A stretch of DNA of 64,000 bases from Flammeovirga agarivorans (GCF_012641475.1 NZ_JABAIL010000008.1:170045-234044); one strand, 5' to 3'; positions 45,242-58,245 are shown, counted from the first letter of the stretch. Translations and numbers: made by a program. The notes: generated from the letters alone by a model not told the origin.

Positions 45242-46423
45242 TTATGCTCTGATAATGTTTTCTACTTCATCGAAGAAGAAACTTCTACTGTACTTGTTTC
45301 TGATTACTCTCATTTGTTCCTGTTTCTTTTTGATCACCTCATGATCAATAGTGTCAAGAATTTCCTGGATTTTATTCTCGTCAAAAACTGTAGCCCAACC
45401 AATGCCTTCTTCAATCACAAGCTTAGATGTATCATGATTACCGATTGACATAATTGGTAGTAAATTGGCGATATAATCAAATGTCTTATTAGGTAAAGAG
45501 TGTCTTGCTCTCATAGGCTGAAGTCCGATATCATATTTACTAATAACACCACCTACTTCATCTTGAGCTAGCATTCCTTTTATTTTAATGTTGGTAGACT
45601 TGGTCTCCTCTAAGTATGCTTTTACTTTTCCATACATTTCACCAATACCTGGATCTCCATATAAATCTAATGAGTACTTAGGGTTATTGTTGATTGCCTT
45701 AACAAATGGCATTACGTCGATCACTTTTTGTAGCATACCTAGGTAGACAATACTAATAGGAGCATCTTTTTCTTGTTCTTTCAATAAGTGCTCATATTGG
45801 AAGGTCGAACCGAAGCGAGTTTCACTAAAACCTAAAGGGATAAACTTTGATTCTTTATCTGCAGCATATCTATCAATCCACTCTTGGAATGTAGGGATAG
45901 TTTTTATGAACTTATCAAACTTCTTTACAGATGGTTTTAGCCATAAATTACAGTAAAAAGTAAATGCTTTTAATAACGCTTTATTCGATAGGTGTTCAAA
46001 TGCATCAGGCCAGATGTCTCTTACATCCATCACTAATGTATTGTTCTTGTGGAAGAAACTAATGAAGAATAAAAGTTCTACCGGTCGAGAGGGAACAATA
46101 ATTATGGCATTTTTTGGCTTTTCTTTAAAGGCTAAACTTAAGAAAACCTTTAAACCAAAAATAAGGTTAGAAATCACTCGATGGATACTAATATTATTAT
46201 TGTATCGGATTGTTCTAACCAAGTTTAATTTATAATCTAAAACCTTATTGGCTTCTTTCTCTTGTTCTCTAGTAAGAAATTCTTTTTCACCATGATAGAA
46301 GTTAGAAGAATAATAAGTAACATCATGCTTCTTCGACAAGACTTCAGCCAGTTCAGTATGTCTTTTACCTCTTTGCGTTAGGTGATTTTCTGTTTGACTA
46401 ATAATATAGATTTTCTTCTTCAT
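45242..46423 (-). CDS. Glycosyltransferase (GT4-like, GT-B fold)
   Basis: 393 residues. N-terminal half: IYIISQTENHLTQRGKRHTELAEVLSKKHDVTYYSSNF and MDVRDIWPDAF, a motif of GT4 enzymes near amino-sugar transferases. C-terminal half: ISIVYLGMLQKVIDVMPFVKAI (nucleotide-binding half), YDIGLQPMRARHSLPNKTFDYIANLLPIMSIG, a variant of the Glu-containing donor-site motif. It transfers a sugar to the lipid-linked repeat unit at the cytoplasmic face. The sugar is not predictable from sequence. About 220 bp separate it from the previous gene, without a clear terminator there. Confidence 0.85.
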   Translation of the reverse strand: MKKKIYIISQTENHLTQRGKRHTELAEVLSKKHDVTYYSSNFYHGEKEFLTREQEKEANKVLDYKLNLVRTIRYNNNISIHRVISNLIFGLKVFLSLAFKEKPKNAIIIVPSRPVELLFFISFFHKNNTLVMDVRDIWPDAFEHLSNKALLKAFTFYCNLWLKPSVKKFDKFIKTIPTFQEWIDRYAADKESKFIPLGFSETRFGSTFQYEHLLKEQEKDAPISIVYLGMLQKVIDVMPFVKAINNNPKYSLDLYGDPGIGEMYGKVKAYLEETKSTNIKIKGMLAQDEVGGVISKYDIGLQPMRARHSLPNKTFDYIANLLPIMSIGNHDTSKLVIEEGIGWATVFDENKIQEILDTIDHEVIKKKQEQMRVIRNKYSRSFFFDEVENIIRA

Positions 46424-46645
46424 ATTAGAGAGATTAAAAAATTACAGAGTATTTAATGGGGGCTTCCATTGAACTTATACATAGACAAACGATACCCAAC
46501 GTAACAGAACTTTCACATTACGATTGACTACTTTCATGATTTGTCTTTTAAAAAAATTCTTAAAATGTAGATAGGAATAGATAAAGTATAGACAGTGTTA
46601 GATCCTCTTCACAGTTTGCTTATTCTATGGGAAGGGGTTTCTTTT

Positions 46646-47755
46646 TTATTTTAATAGTTTTCGGTAGATACCTTTGATCTGGGATACAATCACATTTTGC
46701 TCAAAATTATTATTTGCATAATCGATATTATTATGAGCTAATGGTTTTAATGTAGCTTTATTTTCTACACAGTATTTGATAGAATCCATCAGATCTTTAT
46801 GTGTATCAATAGAGATAATATCTCCATTTATCTTATTTTTTACAATTTCATCTATTGCACCAACTGGGGTAGCCATAACATATAGACCAGCTCCTAATGC
46901 TTCAATAACACTATTGGGACAGCCTTCATCATGTGCTGTGGGTAAGATAAAAATATCATTTTCAGCATAAGCTTTAAATTTAGTAGCTTTATCTGCAAAA
47001 CCACAAAACTCAATATACTGCTCAATGCCATGTTTGCTAATTAGCTCTTTTATTTCTTTCTCTATCTCAGTATTAGCAAAATGACCAAATACATTAATTT
47101 TATAATTAAGCTTTTGATCTTTAAGTAGATTGATAGCTTCTAATATTTGGAAGATTCCTTTTTCTTTACTGATTCTACTTAAGAAAACGATCTTAAGTGT
47201 TTCATCTTCAAACTTCTCTTTAAGAACGATATCTTCTTTATTAAACATTGTTCTTGAAATACTTACTTTGTTGGGATCAAAACCAAAGAAATTAACTAAC
47301 TGATCTTTAAATTTTCCTGCCAGTACAATCGTTTCATCAGCTTTTTTATAGGTTCTAAACATTACTGTTTTCCAGAAGCTCTTTTGCTGAGAATATTTTG
47401 TATTCCATCCTCTAATGAATGTAATGGTCTTTTTACCAAAAAGCTGGGCGATAAAAAGGAATATAAAGTCTCTGATCACTGGTACTGTGAAAAACGAAGG
47501 GCTAACCTGGACAATCTTGATCTCTTTGTCTACAATCAATTTTGAAATAAAGGCAAAGATATCTCTAAGAAGCTCAATGAAATATTTAAAACCTCTATTT
47601 TGACGTTCGTAGTAATCTTTTGCTCTTGAACCAATGACAAACCATTCTAGCTGAATTTCATCATCTGAAAAGGAGTTGAAAAAGTTGTTATAATAGTTAA
47701 CAACCCCTCCTTTACTTTTGGGATCTTTTGTAATAATCAGTACTTTATTTTTCAT
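46646..47755 (-). CDS. Glycosyltransferase family 4-type
   Basis: 369 residues, GT-B fold. Start ILITKDPKSKGGVVNYYNNFF fits the acceptor-side glycine loop of GT4. The donor half has LKIVFLSRISKEKGIFQILEAI, IEFCGFADKATKFKAYAENDIFILPTAHDEGCPNSVIEALGAGLYVMATPVGAI, where EGCPNSVIEAL is the E-x7-E donor motif. It adds one sugar of the repeat unit. It lies 75 bp after the GT gene at 47831-48970. Confidence 0.88.
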   Translation of the reverse strand: MKNKVLIITKDPKSKGGVVNYYNNFFNSFSDDEIQLEWFVIGSRAKDYYERQNRGFKYFIELLRDIFAFISKLIVDKEIKIVQVSPSFFTVPVIRDFIFLFIAQLFGKKTITFIRGWNTKYSQQKSFWKTVMFRTYKKADETIVLAGKFKDQLVNFFGFDPNKVSISRTMFNKEDIVLKEKFEDETLKIVFLSRISKEKGIFQILEAINLLKDQKLNYKINVFGHFANTEIEKEIKELISKHGIEQYIEFCGFADKATKFKAYAENDIFILPTAHDEGCPNSVIEALGAGLYVMATPVGAIDEIVKNKINGDIISIDTHKDLMDSIKYCVENKATLKPLAHNNIDYANNNFEQNVIVSQIKGIYRKLLK

Positions 47756-47830
47756 TTTCTTTGGCTGGATATTAAAAAATAATGAGAAATTTTAAGGCGT
47801 CTCAATACACCAAGAATTAGGTTGAATCAG

Positions 47831-48970
47831 TTAAGCTGCGAGTGTTTTGATAATCTCTTTTACTCTCACATCCCAAGTATATTTTTTTTCCAAAAGGGCA
47901 GGGTTGTTTACTCCAATCTCCATCAATTGAGGATTGTCGATAGCACTCTGAATCGCACTCGATAAATGATCGATATCTTCAGGTTGAGCAATTAATGCAT
48001 TTTCCTGATCTTTCAATACCTCAAGGATTGGTAAATAACCTTCAGCAACAATTAGTTTCCCAGCACTCATATATTCGAATACCTTTAATGGAGAACAATA
48101 GTTCATTGTCGGTACATCGTAGGACCAGATAGCTAATAGAATATCAGCTTTAGTTAGCATATATGAAATATACTTATGCTCAATTTTACCTAAAAATTTT
48201 ACGTTTTCTACACCTTTAGCTTGTGCCTTTAATCCTTCAACTTCTTTTGGGTTGCCACCAACGACAACAAAATATGCTTCTGGACTTCTTCTTGCTAATT
48301 CAATAACTCTATCTACTTTTCTATCTGCATATAAACTTCCAGCATATAGTACAATTTTACGATCACCTATTTCTTCAAAGAAAGAAGTGAGATGCTCAGG
48401 AACAACAATATTATCTGAGATGGGCTCTGCTCCATCATGCAAAGCAACTATTTGAGAAGAATTTAAAGTTTGATCTACCCAGTAATTCTTTAAGCTATCA
48501 CTGATAGTAACAAAAAGTTTGAAATTATCTTTCTTCATAAGTTTCTTCATATGTGAAGTCATCAACTTGTTGAAGAACTTATGTTTAGTGAAATAAGCAT
48601 TATGAGACTCATAAATAAGCTGACCACCTTTACGCATGATATATTGTGAGATAAAATATGATCTTGTATAATAATAATCATACGTAAATGAGATACTCTT
48701 CTTTAACGAAGTGAATCTATCCAAAGATTGAGAGAATTTAAACTTAGAGTTAAACTCCGAGAAGATATATTTTACACCTTTCGCATCAGGCATAATATTA
48801 TTGATTACTTCTTCAGATTTCTCATTGGAGTGTGTTGTAGGCATTAGTAAGGTAACATCATAATTGTTATCTCTATATGCTTTACACATCTGCAAAGTCT
48901 GAATTAAGTTAGCTTTTATACTCTTTTGATTTAGTGGAGTTTCTAGGATAAAAAGGATTGAATTAGGCAT
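47831..48970 (-). CDS. Glycosyltransferase family 4-type
   Basis: 379 residues, GT-B fold. Donor half: KIVLYAGSLYADRKVDRVIELAR, AYFVVVGGNPKEVEGLK, VKFLGKIEHKYISYMLTKADILLAIWS and SPLKVFEYMSAGKLIVAEGYLPILEVL, in which SPLKVFEYMSAG is the common donor-site motif. Its start overlaps the polymerase gene by 8 bases, a sign of translational coupling. Confidence 0.88.
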   Translation of the reverse strand: MPNSILFILETPLNQKSIKANLIQTLQMCKAYRDNNYDVTLLMPTTHSNEKSEEVINNIMPDAKGVKYIFSEFNSKFKFSQSLDRFTSLKKSISFTYDYYYTRSYFISQYIMRKGGQLIYESHNAYFTKHKFFNKLMTSHMKKLMKKDNFKLFVTISDSLKNYWVDQTLNSSQIVALHDGAEPISDNIVVPEHLTSFFEEIGDRKIVLYAGSLYADRKVDRVIELARRSPEAYFVVVGGNPKEVEGLKAQAKGVENVKFLGKIEHKYISYMLTKADILLAIWSYDVPTMNYCSPLKVFEYMSAGKLIVAEGYLPILEVLKDQENALIAQPEDIDHLSSAIQSAIDNPQLMEIGVNNPALLEKKYTWDVRVKEIIKTLAA

Positions 48971-50210
48971 AATGGTTCTTTTTGATATTTACTGAATAGC
49001 CAAGGGTAATCATAAACATAAATAATGGCACACTAAAAATGACAAATGTGGTCGAGTAGAAGAAGAAGGAAACAAACCAAACGATAAATCCTGTAGATGT
49101 ACCAAGTTGTAATGCCTTCATAAAGTGATCATTTGGGTTAGATGTTTTACTTCTTTCTCTATTAAATACAGAGTGCATTTTTTTATATAATCTCACATAA
49201 AAGAAGAGACCTAAGAATCCCACACAAATCATCACATTACCCCAACCCACAATTCCGTAAAGAATCTTATAAGGGTGGAAGATCATATTTCCCATCAGTA
49301 CTTTAGGACCAAATCCAATAAGTTGAACCATTATGTCATCACTTTCCAATGAATAATTGAATATGTTTTTACTAGATCCAATACGCCCCATGGCATAGTT
49401 ATCTGGGGAGATATTATTGGTATATGTATTGGCATATTCAATGGCCTGACTATAGTTGTCTATAATATTAAAGAAGCCGGTACTTTGTACTCCAGAACTT
49501 ACATTTAGAATTACAAAGTTTCCACAAAACAGTATTAGTAGGATAAAGAATAGTGTTTGGGCTGAAAACTTCTTGTTGGTAGCTCTAAAATATGTAATAA
49601 GGTTGATTACGATATAGAAGAAAACTACTGCTCTTTTTCCACTGGCAATACCAATAAATAAGGTACTTACAGTGAGGTATAAATATTTTTTTTGTTTTGT
49701 GAATAAATAGTAGGATAAGAAATAAGGAGAAATGAACATTACATAAATGGTAGCTAATGAACCTCCTGTACTTACTAAAGTACCTACTTTTCTTTCGAGT
49801 GGATGTAATAACATTTTTGAGTTGATCAAAGATGCCACTACTTGAATAACAGCTATTAGGGCAAGAAATCTAAATATTTCTCTTGAGTGGTCCTCCGTTA
49901 AATCGATCCGTCGCGCAGCAATAAAAAATAATATACCAATAAATGTGTATCTACTGTATTTCACAGTATCAATTACGTCACTACCATTATAAACAACAGA
50001 AAATGTTACTACCGTAGCATATATAGCAAATGCTCCCAGTATTTTAAGATCTATGCCGTCTAAATTGATTTTACTAATGATCACCATAAGAGAGAAAAAA
50101 GTGATGGCTTCACTAGCATATTTAATAGCAACAATTGGTAAGCCTATTTCTTGTAATATTCCGTTAAACGTGAACAGATACAGGAGGTTTAAAATAAACC
50201 TTGGCTTCAT
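48963..50210 (-). CDS. O-antigen/capsule polymerase (Wzy-like) membrane protein
   Basis: 415 residues from ATG 50210 (MKPRFILNLLYLFTFNG); a start at 50243 would overlap the sulfotransferase by 80 bases. About ten to eleven hydrophobic helices with a larger periplasmic loop in the second half (about residues 230-300, with PDNYAMGRIG). This is the Wzy/O-antigen ligase layout, where sequence identity is always low. In a cluster with a flippase and GTs it is the best polymerase candidate; a ligase is the alternative. Confidence 0.8.
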   Translation of the reverse strand: MKPRFILNLLYLFTFNGILQEIGLPIVAIKYASEAITFFSLMVIISKINLDGIDLKILGAFAIYATVVTFSVVYNGSDVIDTVKYSRYTFIGILFFIAARRIDLTEDHSREIFRFLALIAVIQVVASLINSKMLLHPLERKVGTLVSTGGSLATIYVMFISPYFLSYYLFTKQKKYLYLTVSTLFIGIASGKRAVVFFYIVINLITYFRATNKKFSAQTLFFILLILFCGNFVILNVSSGVQSTGFFNIIDNYSQAIEYANTYTNNISPDNYAMGRIGSSKNIFNYSLESDDIMVQLIGFGPKVLMGNMIFHPYKILYGIVGWGNVMICVGFLGLFFYVRLYKKMHSVFNRERSKTSNPNDHFMKALQLGTSTGFIVWFVSFFFYSTTFVIFSVPLFMFMITLGYSVNIKKNHYA

Positions 50211-50994
50211 AAAAAAATGATTTAATACGAGGTAGAATAACAAACTTTAAACTAGCCTTGTAATTTTGTTCTTCGATCTTTTTATACGTGTTCTCTGTGT
50301 CTCTTGATATAGAAACTTTAATGTTGTTAGTATTTTTAACAATTCCAGTTTGATTACTGTATGTTGAATCTACTAACGTATCTTTCTTTTGTCGGTTAAT
50401 GGATGTATTCGCATGGTTATTTCCAAAGAAGTTGAACTCATGCTCTTTATATGGGGATTTTAATTTGAAATTATAGCCTACATAATCCTCAAGGTCATTG
50501 ATTAACTCTGGAGTTTCGTAGAAATCATTTGGTAAGGCATGGAAATTTTTGAAAGTGTTGAAAAAGAAATTGTGATACCTGTTGTATACTCTTTCCCATT
50601 CTTCCTTACCTCTTTTTATATAGGAACTAGCAATTTGTGATGGACTTTTATATGTAAGAATAATCTTACAGTCAAATTTGTCTTTATTATAATTATACTG
50701 TTGCTTAATCCAGTTCACATCTTTTGAACTATCAATCATTATATCAGCTTCAGGGAAAAAGGTACTGATATTTTCGTATAATTTCTTCTTGCCATCAGCA
50801 ATGGTTATATCCCAACGGATATCTGTAGATCTTAAATCCTTAATTTTTGCAACATGATGTGGTTTATAGTGATCAAATAATCGATTGATCTCACCAAAAG
50901 ACATTGCTTTTTTATTGTTCCCTAGAATTAAGTTAAGAAAAGTAGAACCTGAGTAACTTGTTCCACCAATAAATATTAATTTTTTCTTTTTCAT
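50164..50994 (-). CDS. Sulfotransferase family protein
   Basis: 276 residues. P-loop-like 5'-phosphosulfate-binding loop GGTSYSGSTFLNLILG near the N-terminus, a likely Ser/Asp region DIMIDSSKDVNWI, and a 3'-phosphate-binding segment TYKSPSQIASSYIKRGKEEW. These fit PAPS-dependent carbohydrate sulfotransferases. It would add sulfate to a sugar of the repeat unit, a modification common in marine polysaccharides. It overlaps the GT gene upstream by 4 bases and the polymerase downstream. Genes for PAPS synthesis are not in the window. Confidence 0.82.
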   Translation of the reverse strand: MKKKKLIFIGGTSYSGSTFLNLILGNNKKAMSFGEINRLFDHYKPHHVAKIKDLRSTDIRWDITIADGKKKLYENISTFFPEADIMIDSSKDVNWIKQQYNYNKDKFDCKIILTYKSPSQIASSYIKRGKEEWERVYNRYHNFFFNTFKNFHALPNDFYETPELINDLEDYVGYNFKLKSPYKEHEFNFFGNNHANTSINRQKKDTLVDSTYSNQTGIVKNTNNIKVSISRDTENTYKKIEEQNYKASLKFVILPRIKSFFYEAKVYFKPPVSVHV

Positions 50995-52151
50995 ATTGCT
51001 AAATCTTTAATGTATTCCATTCTGTTTACGATACCATCATAATAGGCTTTAGTTGCTTTTCTAGCTGACATGTAATCTTGTGAATCTGCTAACTGGGTTG
51101 CATCATTTATAGCTTTTAAAACAGATTCTTTGGTAAGGTCACAGTAGGTAACTTCATCAAAGTTGAATTTTTCTTTCGTTATACCAGTATCGCTAAGTAG
51201 CAATAAATTCTCATAGTTCATTGCTTCAAAAACACTGTTCGAAGGGAAATTGCCTGTTGTAATGATCGAGGCAAAAACCTTTGTCTTTTTCAAATCATAT
51301 TGTAAGTCGTCCGTATAAGATACTTCAACTAAACCTTCGGCGATTTCCTTACCTAATATATTGTTAATTTGCTCCTCATCAGCACCTTTACCTCTGAAAA
51401 TTACTTTCCACTTTTTATTTTCTTCTTTAGAGTAAAATTCTTTCACTGATTCTGCAAAAAGGATAGCATTCTTAGTTGACACAAAACGATGTGCAAAGCA
51501 GATAATGTCTTCCTTCTCAGGGATATCATAAAGTCTCGGGAAATATAAAAATGGACCACTGTAATGGTTGGTAAGTTTTAAATGATCCTCTTTCAAATAC
51601 TTTTTTAAATTGTTGTGCACAGTTTGACTTACACAGTTGATATTTACATGAAGGCTTTCATCAAAGTCGAAGCGGTTTAATTGCTCCGCCCATTTATGAA
51701 CGTGTCTGTTAGATGTAATCTCAAAAATGACTCTATTTTTATGATTTTGTGAGAAAAACAATGTACCTAATCGAGCACTTTCTCCATGGAAACAATGTAC
51801 AATATCTTGTTCTGATTTCACCAGATCATTAAGAGTATTATACCAACTTAATTTCTTTAAAATTGGCTTTGGAGCATATTTAACCGTCTTATACAGGCGA
51901 TGGTCCTTTAATGCCTTATTGATAAAAGTATCATCAAATTTGCCACTTTCAGAAATTACATGTTTTTTAATTTTATTGTGTTCTAATATATAGGCACAAA
52001 ATCTGTTTTTTTGGTAGGCTTCTAAAAGTTTTTGGTTAAGTACAATCTCTACATCTAGTTTGCTCTCATTCACTAAGTAATGGGTAAGTTTTAATGCGCG
52101 GGTTTCAGCACCACCAATACCATTTGATGCTATAACAATATAATATTTCAT
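50991..52151 (-). CDS. Glycosyltransferase (GT-B, GT4-like)
   Basis: 386 residues. Start YYIVIASNGIGGAETRALKLTHYL with the GGAE loop of GT4 enzymes; IVHCFHGESARLGTLF in the acceptor half; IICFAHRFVSTKNAILFAESV, KVIFRGKGADEEQI and ASIITTGNFPSNSVFEAMNYENLLLLSDTG in the donor half (SNSVFEAM is the donor-site motif). It overlaps the sulfotransferase gene by 4 bases and follows the MurA-like gene by 82 bp. Confidence 0.87.
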   Translation of the reverse strand: MKYYIVIASNGIGGAETRALKLTHYLVNESKLDVEIVLNQKLLEAYQKNRFCAYILEHNKIKKHVISESGKFDDTFINKALKDHRLYKTVKYAPKPILKKLSWYNTLNDLVKSEQDIVHCFHGESARLGTLFFSQNHKNRVIFEITSNRHVHKWAEQLNRFDFDESLHVNINCVSQTVHNNLKKYLKEDHLKLTNHYSGPFLYFPRLYDIPEKEDIICFAHRFVSTKNAILFAESVKEFYSKEENKKWKVIFRGKGADEEQINNILGKEIAEGLVEVSYTDDLQYDLKKTKVFASIITTGNFPSNSVFEAMNYENLLLLSDTGITKEKFNFDEVTYCDLTKESVLKAINDATQLADSQDYMSARKATKAYYDGIVNRMEYIKDLAI

Positions 52152-52233
52152 GGAGTTAAAAAAGTATTTGAAGTGAAAGGAGTGAAGTTATCTAGGCAGG
52201 GTACACCTAGATAACTGATTATATTTTTGTGGA

Positions 52234-53562
52234 TTAAGCAACTAATGCTTCTTTAGTTACATTAATCTCTTTTGTTGATTCTGGGAAGACTTTTTCAAGT
52301 TTACCACCTAAAGCATTAAACTTTGTAACAAAGTTATTATAACCTCTTTCTATTTGAAAAGCCTCTGTGATAGTTGCTGTATCTGTACCTTCGTTTAACA
52401 ACATAAGTACAGCCATACCACCACGTAAATCCGTTGCTCTTACTGTCTCAGATTTTACTTTAATGTTACCTGAGATCGTAATTGTGTTTTTATCTTGAAC
52501 AATGTTAGCACCAAGTTTTGCCATTTCTTCTAAATATTGGAAACGGTCGAAAAATCTTAGTTCTGTAACAACCGAGTTAGACATTGCGAATGTACCATAA
52601 GCAGCAAAAATTGGATGCATATCTGAATTAATACCAGGGTATGGACCTGTAGCAATTTCAAAAGAAGTTGCATTTTTACCATCCACAGATAAAGTTTGTG
52701 AAGCTTCATCAAACGAAATACCTGAGTTACCTTCCAGTAAGAATTGCATAGGCACTACCAAATGAGCATATGGGAAATTCTTAATTTCCATTTTTGACTT
52801 ATTGACAATGGCCATCATTAACCAAGTAATCGCTTCAACATTATCTGGCACTACTTCATGCACAATTGGAGTAATTGGAGTTGATTGACCACCGATACCT
52901 GTGATCTGAATATAATCTTGACCAAAAACTTCAACCTTAGCTCCCATTTTAGAAACAAGATCAAGAAGATCAAGTACCTCTGGACGAACGTGTGGGTTGA
53001 AAATTCTTGTTGTTCCTTTTGCTAAAGATCCGATTAGAATAGAGTTTTCTGTAGCTCCAGTTGAACGGATAGGTAAATGGATATCTTGTCCTACTAACTC
53101 AGTTTCTTTAGTTAGCATAAGTGTATCATTTGTTTCGCCAGTTTCAAAGTTGATCTTTGCACCAAATTTTTCGAAAATATCTAGGTGAATATCGATTTTA
53201 CGGTCACCTAATTGACATCCACCAGGAAGAGGCACACTAGCATATCCACTTCTTGCAAATAAAGCACCTGCAATTAAAACTGTATTACGAATAGAACGTT
53301 TATTCCATACTAATTCATTATTGAAAGATTCATCTTTGATTAGAATACGGTCGGCTTCAATAGATATGTTTTTACCTAAAGCCTCTAACATTTCAACATG
53401 GATTTTTACATCTAATAGTTCGTTGGGGTTATTTTCTAAAGTTACATCTCTATCAGTTAGGATAGAAGCAGCCAATAAACGAAGTGCTGAGTTCTTAGCT
53501 CCACTTACATTTACAGTTCCATTTAATTTACTTGGGGTAATTTTATAAATAAAGTTTTCCAT
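52234..53562 (-). CDS. MurA-like UDP-N-acetylglucosamine 1-carboxyvinyltransferase paralogue in the polysaccharide cluster
   Basis: 442 residues, full-length EPSP-synthase/MurA fold. Key MurA residues are kept: Lys23-Asn24 (VSGAKNSAL), Cys116 in PLPGGCQLGDRKIDIHL (Cys115 of E. coli), the Asp of GPYPGINSDMHP, and Arg in TDLRGG. It should transfer enolpyruvate from PEP to the 3-OH of a UDP-sugar. In cell-wall synthesis that is UDP-GlcNAc. Its place between GT, PQQ-propeller and sugar genes suggests either a second housekeeping MurA or an enzyme for a pyruvyl/lactyl-ether sugar in the polysaccharide. No MurB-like gene is in the window. Confidence 0.85.
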   Translation of the reverse strand: MENFIYKITPSKLNGTVNVSGAKNSALRLLAASILTDRDVTLENNPNELLDVKIHVEMLEALGKNISIEADRILIKDESFNNELVWNKRSIRNTVLIAGALFARSGYASVPLPGGCQLGDRKIDIHLDIFEKFGAKINFETGETNDTLMLTKETELVGQDIHLPIRSTGATENSILIGSLAKGTTRIFNPHVRPEVLDLLDLVSKMGAKVEVFGQDYIQITGIGGQSTPITPIVHEVVPDNVEAITWLMMAIVNKSKMEIKNFPYAHLVVPMQFLLEGNSGISFDEASQTLSVDGKNATSFEIATGPYPGINSDMHPIFAAYGTFAMSNSVVTELRFFDRFQYLEEMAKLGANIVQDKNTITISGNIKVKSETVRATDLRGGMAVLMLLNEGTDTATITEAFQIERGYNNFVTKFNALGGKLEKVFPESTKEINVTKEALVA

Positions 53563-54708
53563 ATCTAATCAAAAAAATTGTATGAGTATAAATATCCATT
53601 CCAGTCACCAAAAAATAAGTTGTTGTGTTCATCGATCGTAGGAGGAGAGAGCGTCTTTCCGCAATCGATGGTATGGATTATTTTAAAATCGTTATTAATT
53701 ATATTGAGTTTTCCTTCGGTTCTTGAAGTTTTCACTGTAACGTAAATATTGTTATTCTTGTCTACAATGGGAGAGGTCCATAAAGCACGATCACAAGAAG
53801 TGAGGTTAACTTTCTCTTGTAATTGCCCATTCTCTTGATCTAAAAAAAGTAGATTTCCATCAAAACAAGGTACAATTAATTGTCCTTTATGATTAAGAGT
53901 TGACGTTCCTCTTATTTCACTATCAATTTTGATTTCCCAGACTTTTCTTCCTTCGAAATTAAGACAAACAATTATGGATTCATCACTTTTTGAACCTGCT
54001 AAAAAAATTAATTTCTTTTCAAGACAAACAACTGGGTTTGACCATAAATTATACGTTTTATCGATATTGTACGTCCATTTTTGTTTGAAATTGTTATCAT
54101 AAGCATAAACAACTTCTTTTTCATCACAAAAGACAAAATCATCATTCTCTAGAAACGATACACCTGATAATGGGAATTTATATTTTGTAGACAATTGCTT
54201 AATGATATTACCATTAATATCAAGCACATTAACTCCAGTTCCAGCTGTATTTATATATAGCCTGCCTTTACTATCAAAGTTCATGGATGCCCAGGTACGG
54301 ACTGTACCAATACTAAATTTAGATTTATCTCTTTTGATGTATTGACGAATCACAGATTGTAAATAGGAGGGTTTTTTAAGCAATGGTTCATTACTAACCT
54401 GGGTTTTCCAAGCTAAATTTCCTTTCTCATCTAACGAGTACACATAACCATCACCTGAAGCAAAATAACAACGGTTGCCAATGGTAATAGGGGTAGAGAA
54501 AATCTTATATTTTGTTTGGAAAGTATTTAATAAACGTCCTTCTGGATTAAGCTTATATAAACTACCATTATGATTCCCAACATAAATATTACCATCTTCA
54601 TCTTTTACAGGCATCGATTCAAAACCATATACAGGATGACTAGGAACTTGAAATTTCCAATTTAATTTAGGCTGATTTTCTACCGTTAATCCACGATTGG
54701 TTCGACCA

Positions 54709-57252
<2,544 letters not shown>

Positions 57253-58245
57253 TTATTTCTTATTGAAATAATTCCAATACCATTCTATAGCTTCTTTAAT
57301 TCCTTGCTCTACATTATGTGTAGGCTGGTAATCCATCAAGTTTTGAGCTTTAGAGATATCAGCCAGTGAGTGTTTTACATCACCTTGTCTTTCTTCTCTA
57401 TAAGTGGGATCTACAGTACTGATCTCTGCATCAAACTGATGTAAATTTTCTTTTAAAGCAGTAATTAGTTCGTTAAGGTTCGTATTTTGACCTTGTGCTG
57501 TGTTGTATACTGTATTAATAGCATCAGGATTCTTCGTTGTAGCTGCCAATTGATTCATCTGAACCACATTGTCAATGTAGGTGAAATCTCTAGAATGAGT
57601 ACCATCACCATTGACCATTGGACTTTCATGGTTGATCAGTGCTTTTACGAATAATGGAATTACTGCTGCATAAGCACCAAAAGGATCCTGTCGTTTACCA
57701 AAAACATTGAAATATCTCAATCCGATGATCTCCATACCATATGTTTTTGCAAATACATCAGCATATAACTCATTGACATATTTTGTAACAGCATAAGGAG
57801 AAAGAGGTTTTCCAATTTTCTCTTCTAATTTTGGTAATCCTGGATGATCACCGTAAGTAGAAGAACTTGCTGCATAAACCATACGTTTTACACCTGCATC
57901 GCGTACAGCAACAAGCATATTAAGGAAACCACTTACGTTAACATCGTTAGAAGTAATAGGGTCGTTAATTGATCTAGGAACAGAGCCTAAGGCTGCCTGA
58001 TGAAGTACATACTCCATTCCTTCCACAGCTCTTTTACAGTCTTCAAGGTTTCTGATATCTCCTTCAATTAGAGTAAAGTTTTTATCAGATAAGAAGGGTT
58101 CTATATTTTCTCTTTTACCTGTGGCAAAATTATCCAGAACAACAACTTTGTTATTTTGTCCAAGTAATGCCTCAACTAAGTTAGAACCAATGAATCCGGC
58201 ACCTCCGGACACTAAAACATTACTATTTTCAATTATCCTTGACAT
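57253..58245 (-). CDS. tviC: UDP-N-acetylglucosamine(uronate) 4-epimerase, TviC/WbpP type
   Basis: 330 residues, extended SDR fold: GGAGFIGSNLVEALL (NAD loop), VLHQAALGSVPRSINDPITSNDVNVSGFLNML, SSSTYGDHPGLPKLEE, catalytic SPYAVTKYVNELYADVF (YxxxK) and LRYFNVFGKRQDPFGAYAAVIP. VLHQAALGSVPRS and STYGDHPxLPK are very close to TviC/WbpP from memory. It interconverts UDP-GlcNAcA and UDP-GalNAcA (or the neutral pair). It follows the tviB homologue by 75 bp and ends in a strong terminator. Confidence 0.92.
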   Translation of the reverse strand: MSRIIENSNVLVSGGAGFIGSNLVEALLGQNNKVVVLDNFATGKRENIEPFLSDKNFTLIEGDIRNLEDCKRAVEGMEYVLHQAALGSVPRSINDPITSNDVNVSGFLNMLVAVRDAGVKRMVYAASSSTYGDHPGLPKLEEKIGKPLSPYAVTKYVNELYADVFAKTYGMEIIGLRYFNVFGKRQDPFGAYAAVIPLFVKALINHESPMVNGDGTHSRDFTYIDNVVQMNQLAATTKNPDAINTVYNTAQGQNTNLNELITALKENLHQFDAEISTVDPTYREERQGDVKHSLADISKAQNLMDYQPTHNVEQGIKEAIEWYWNYFNKK

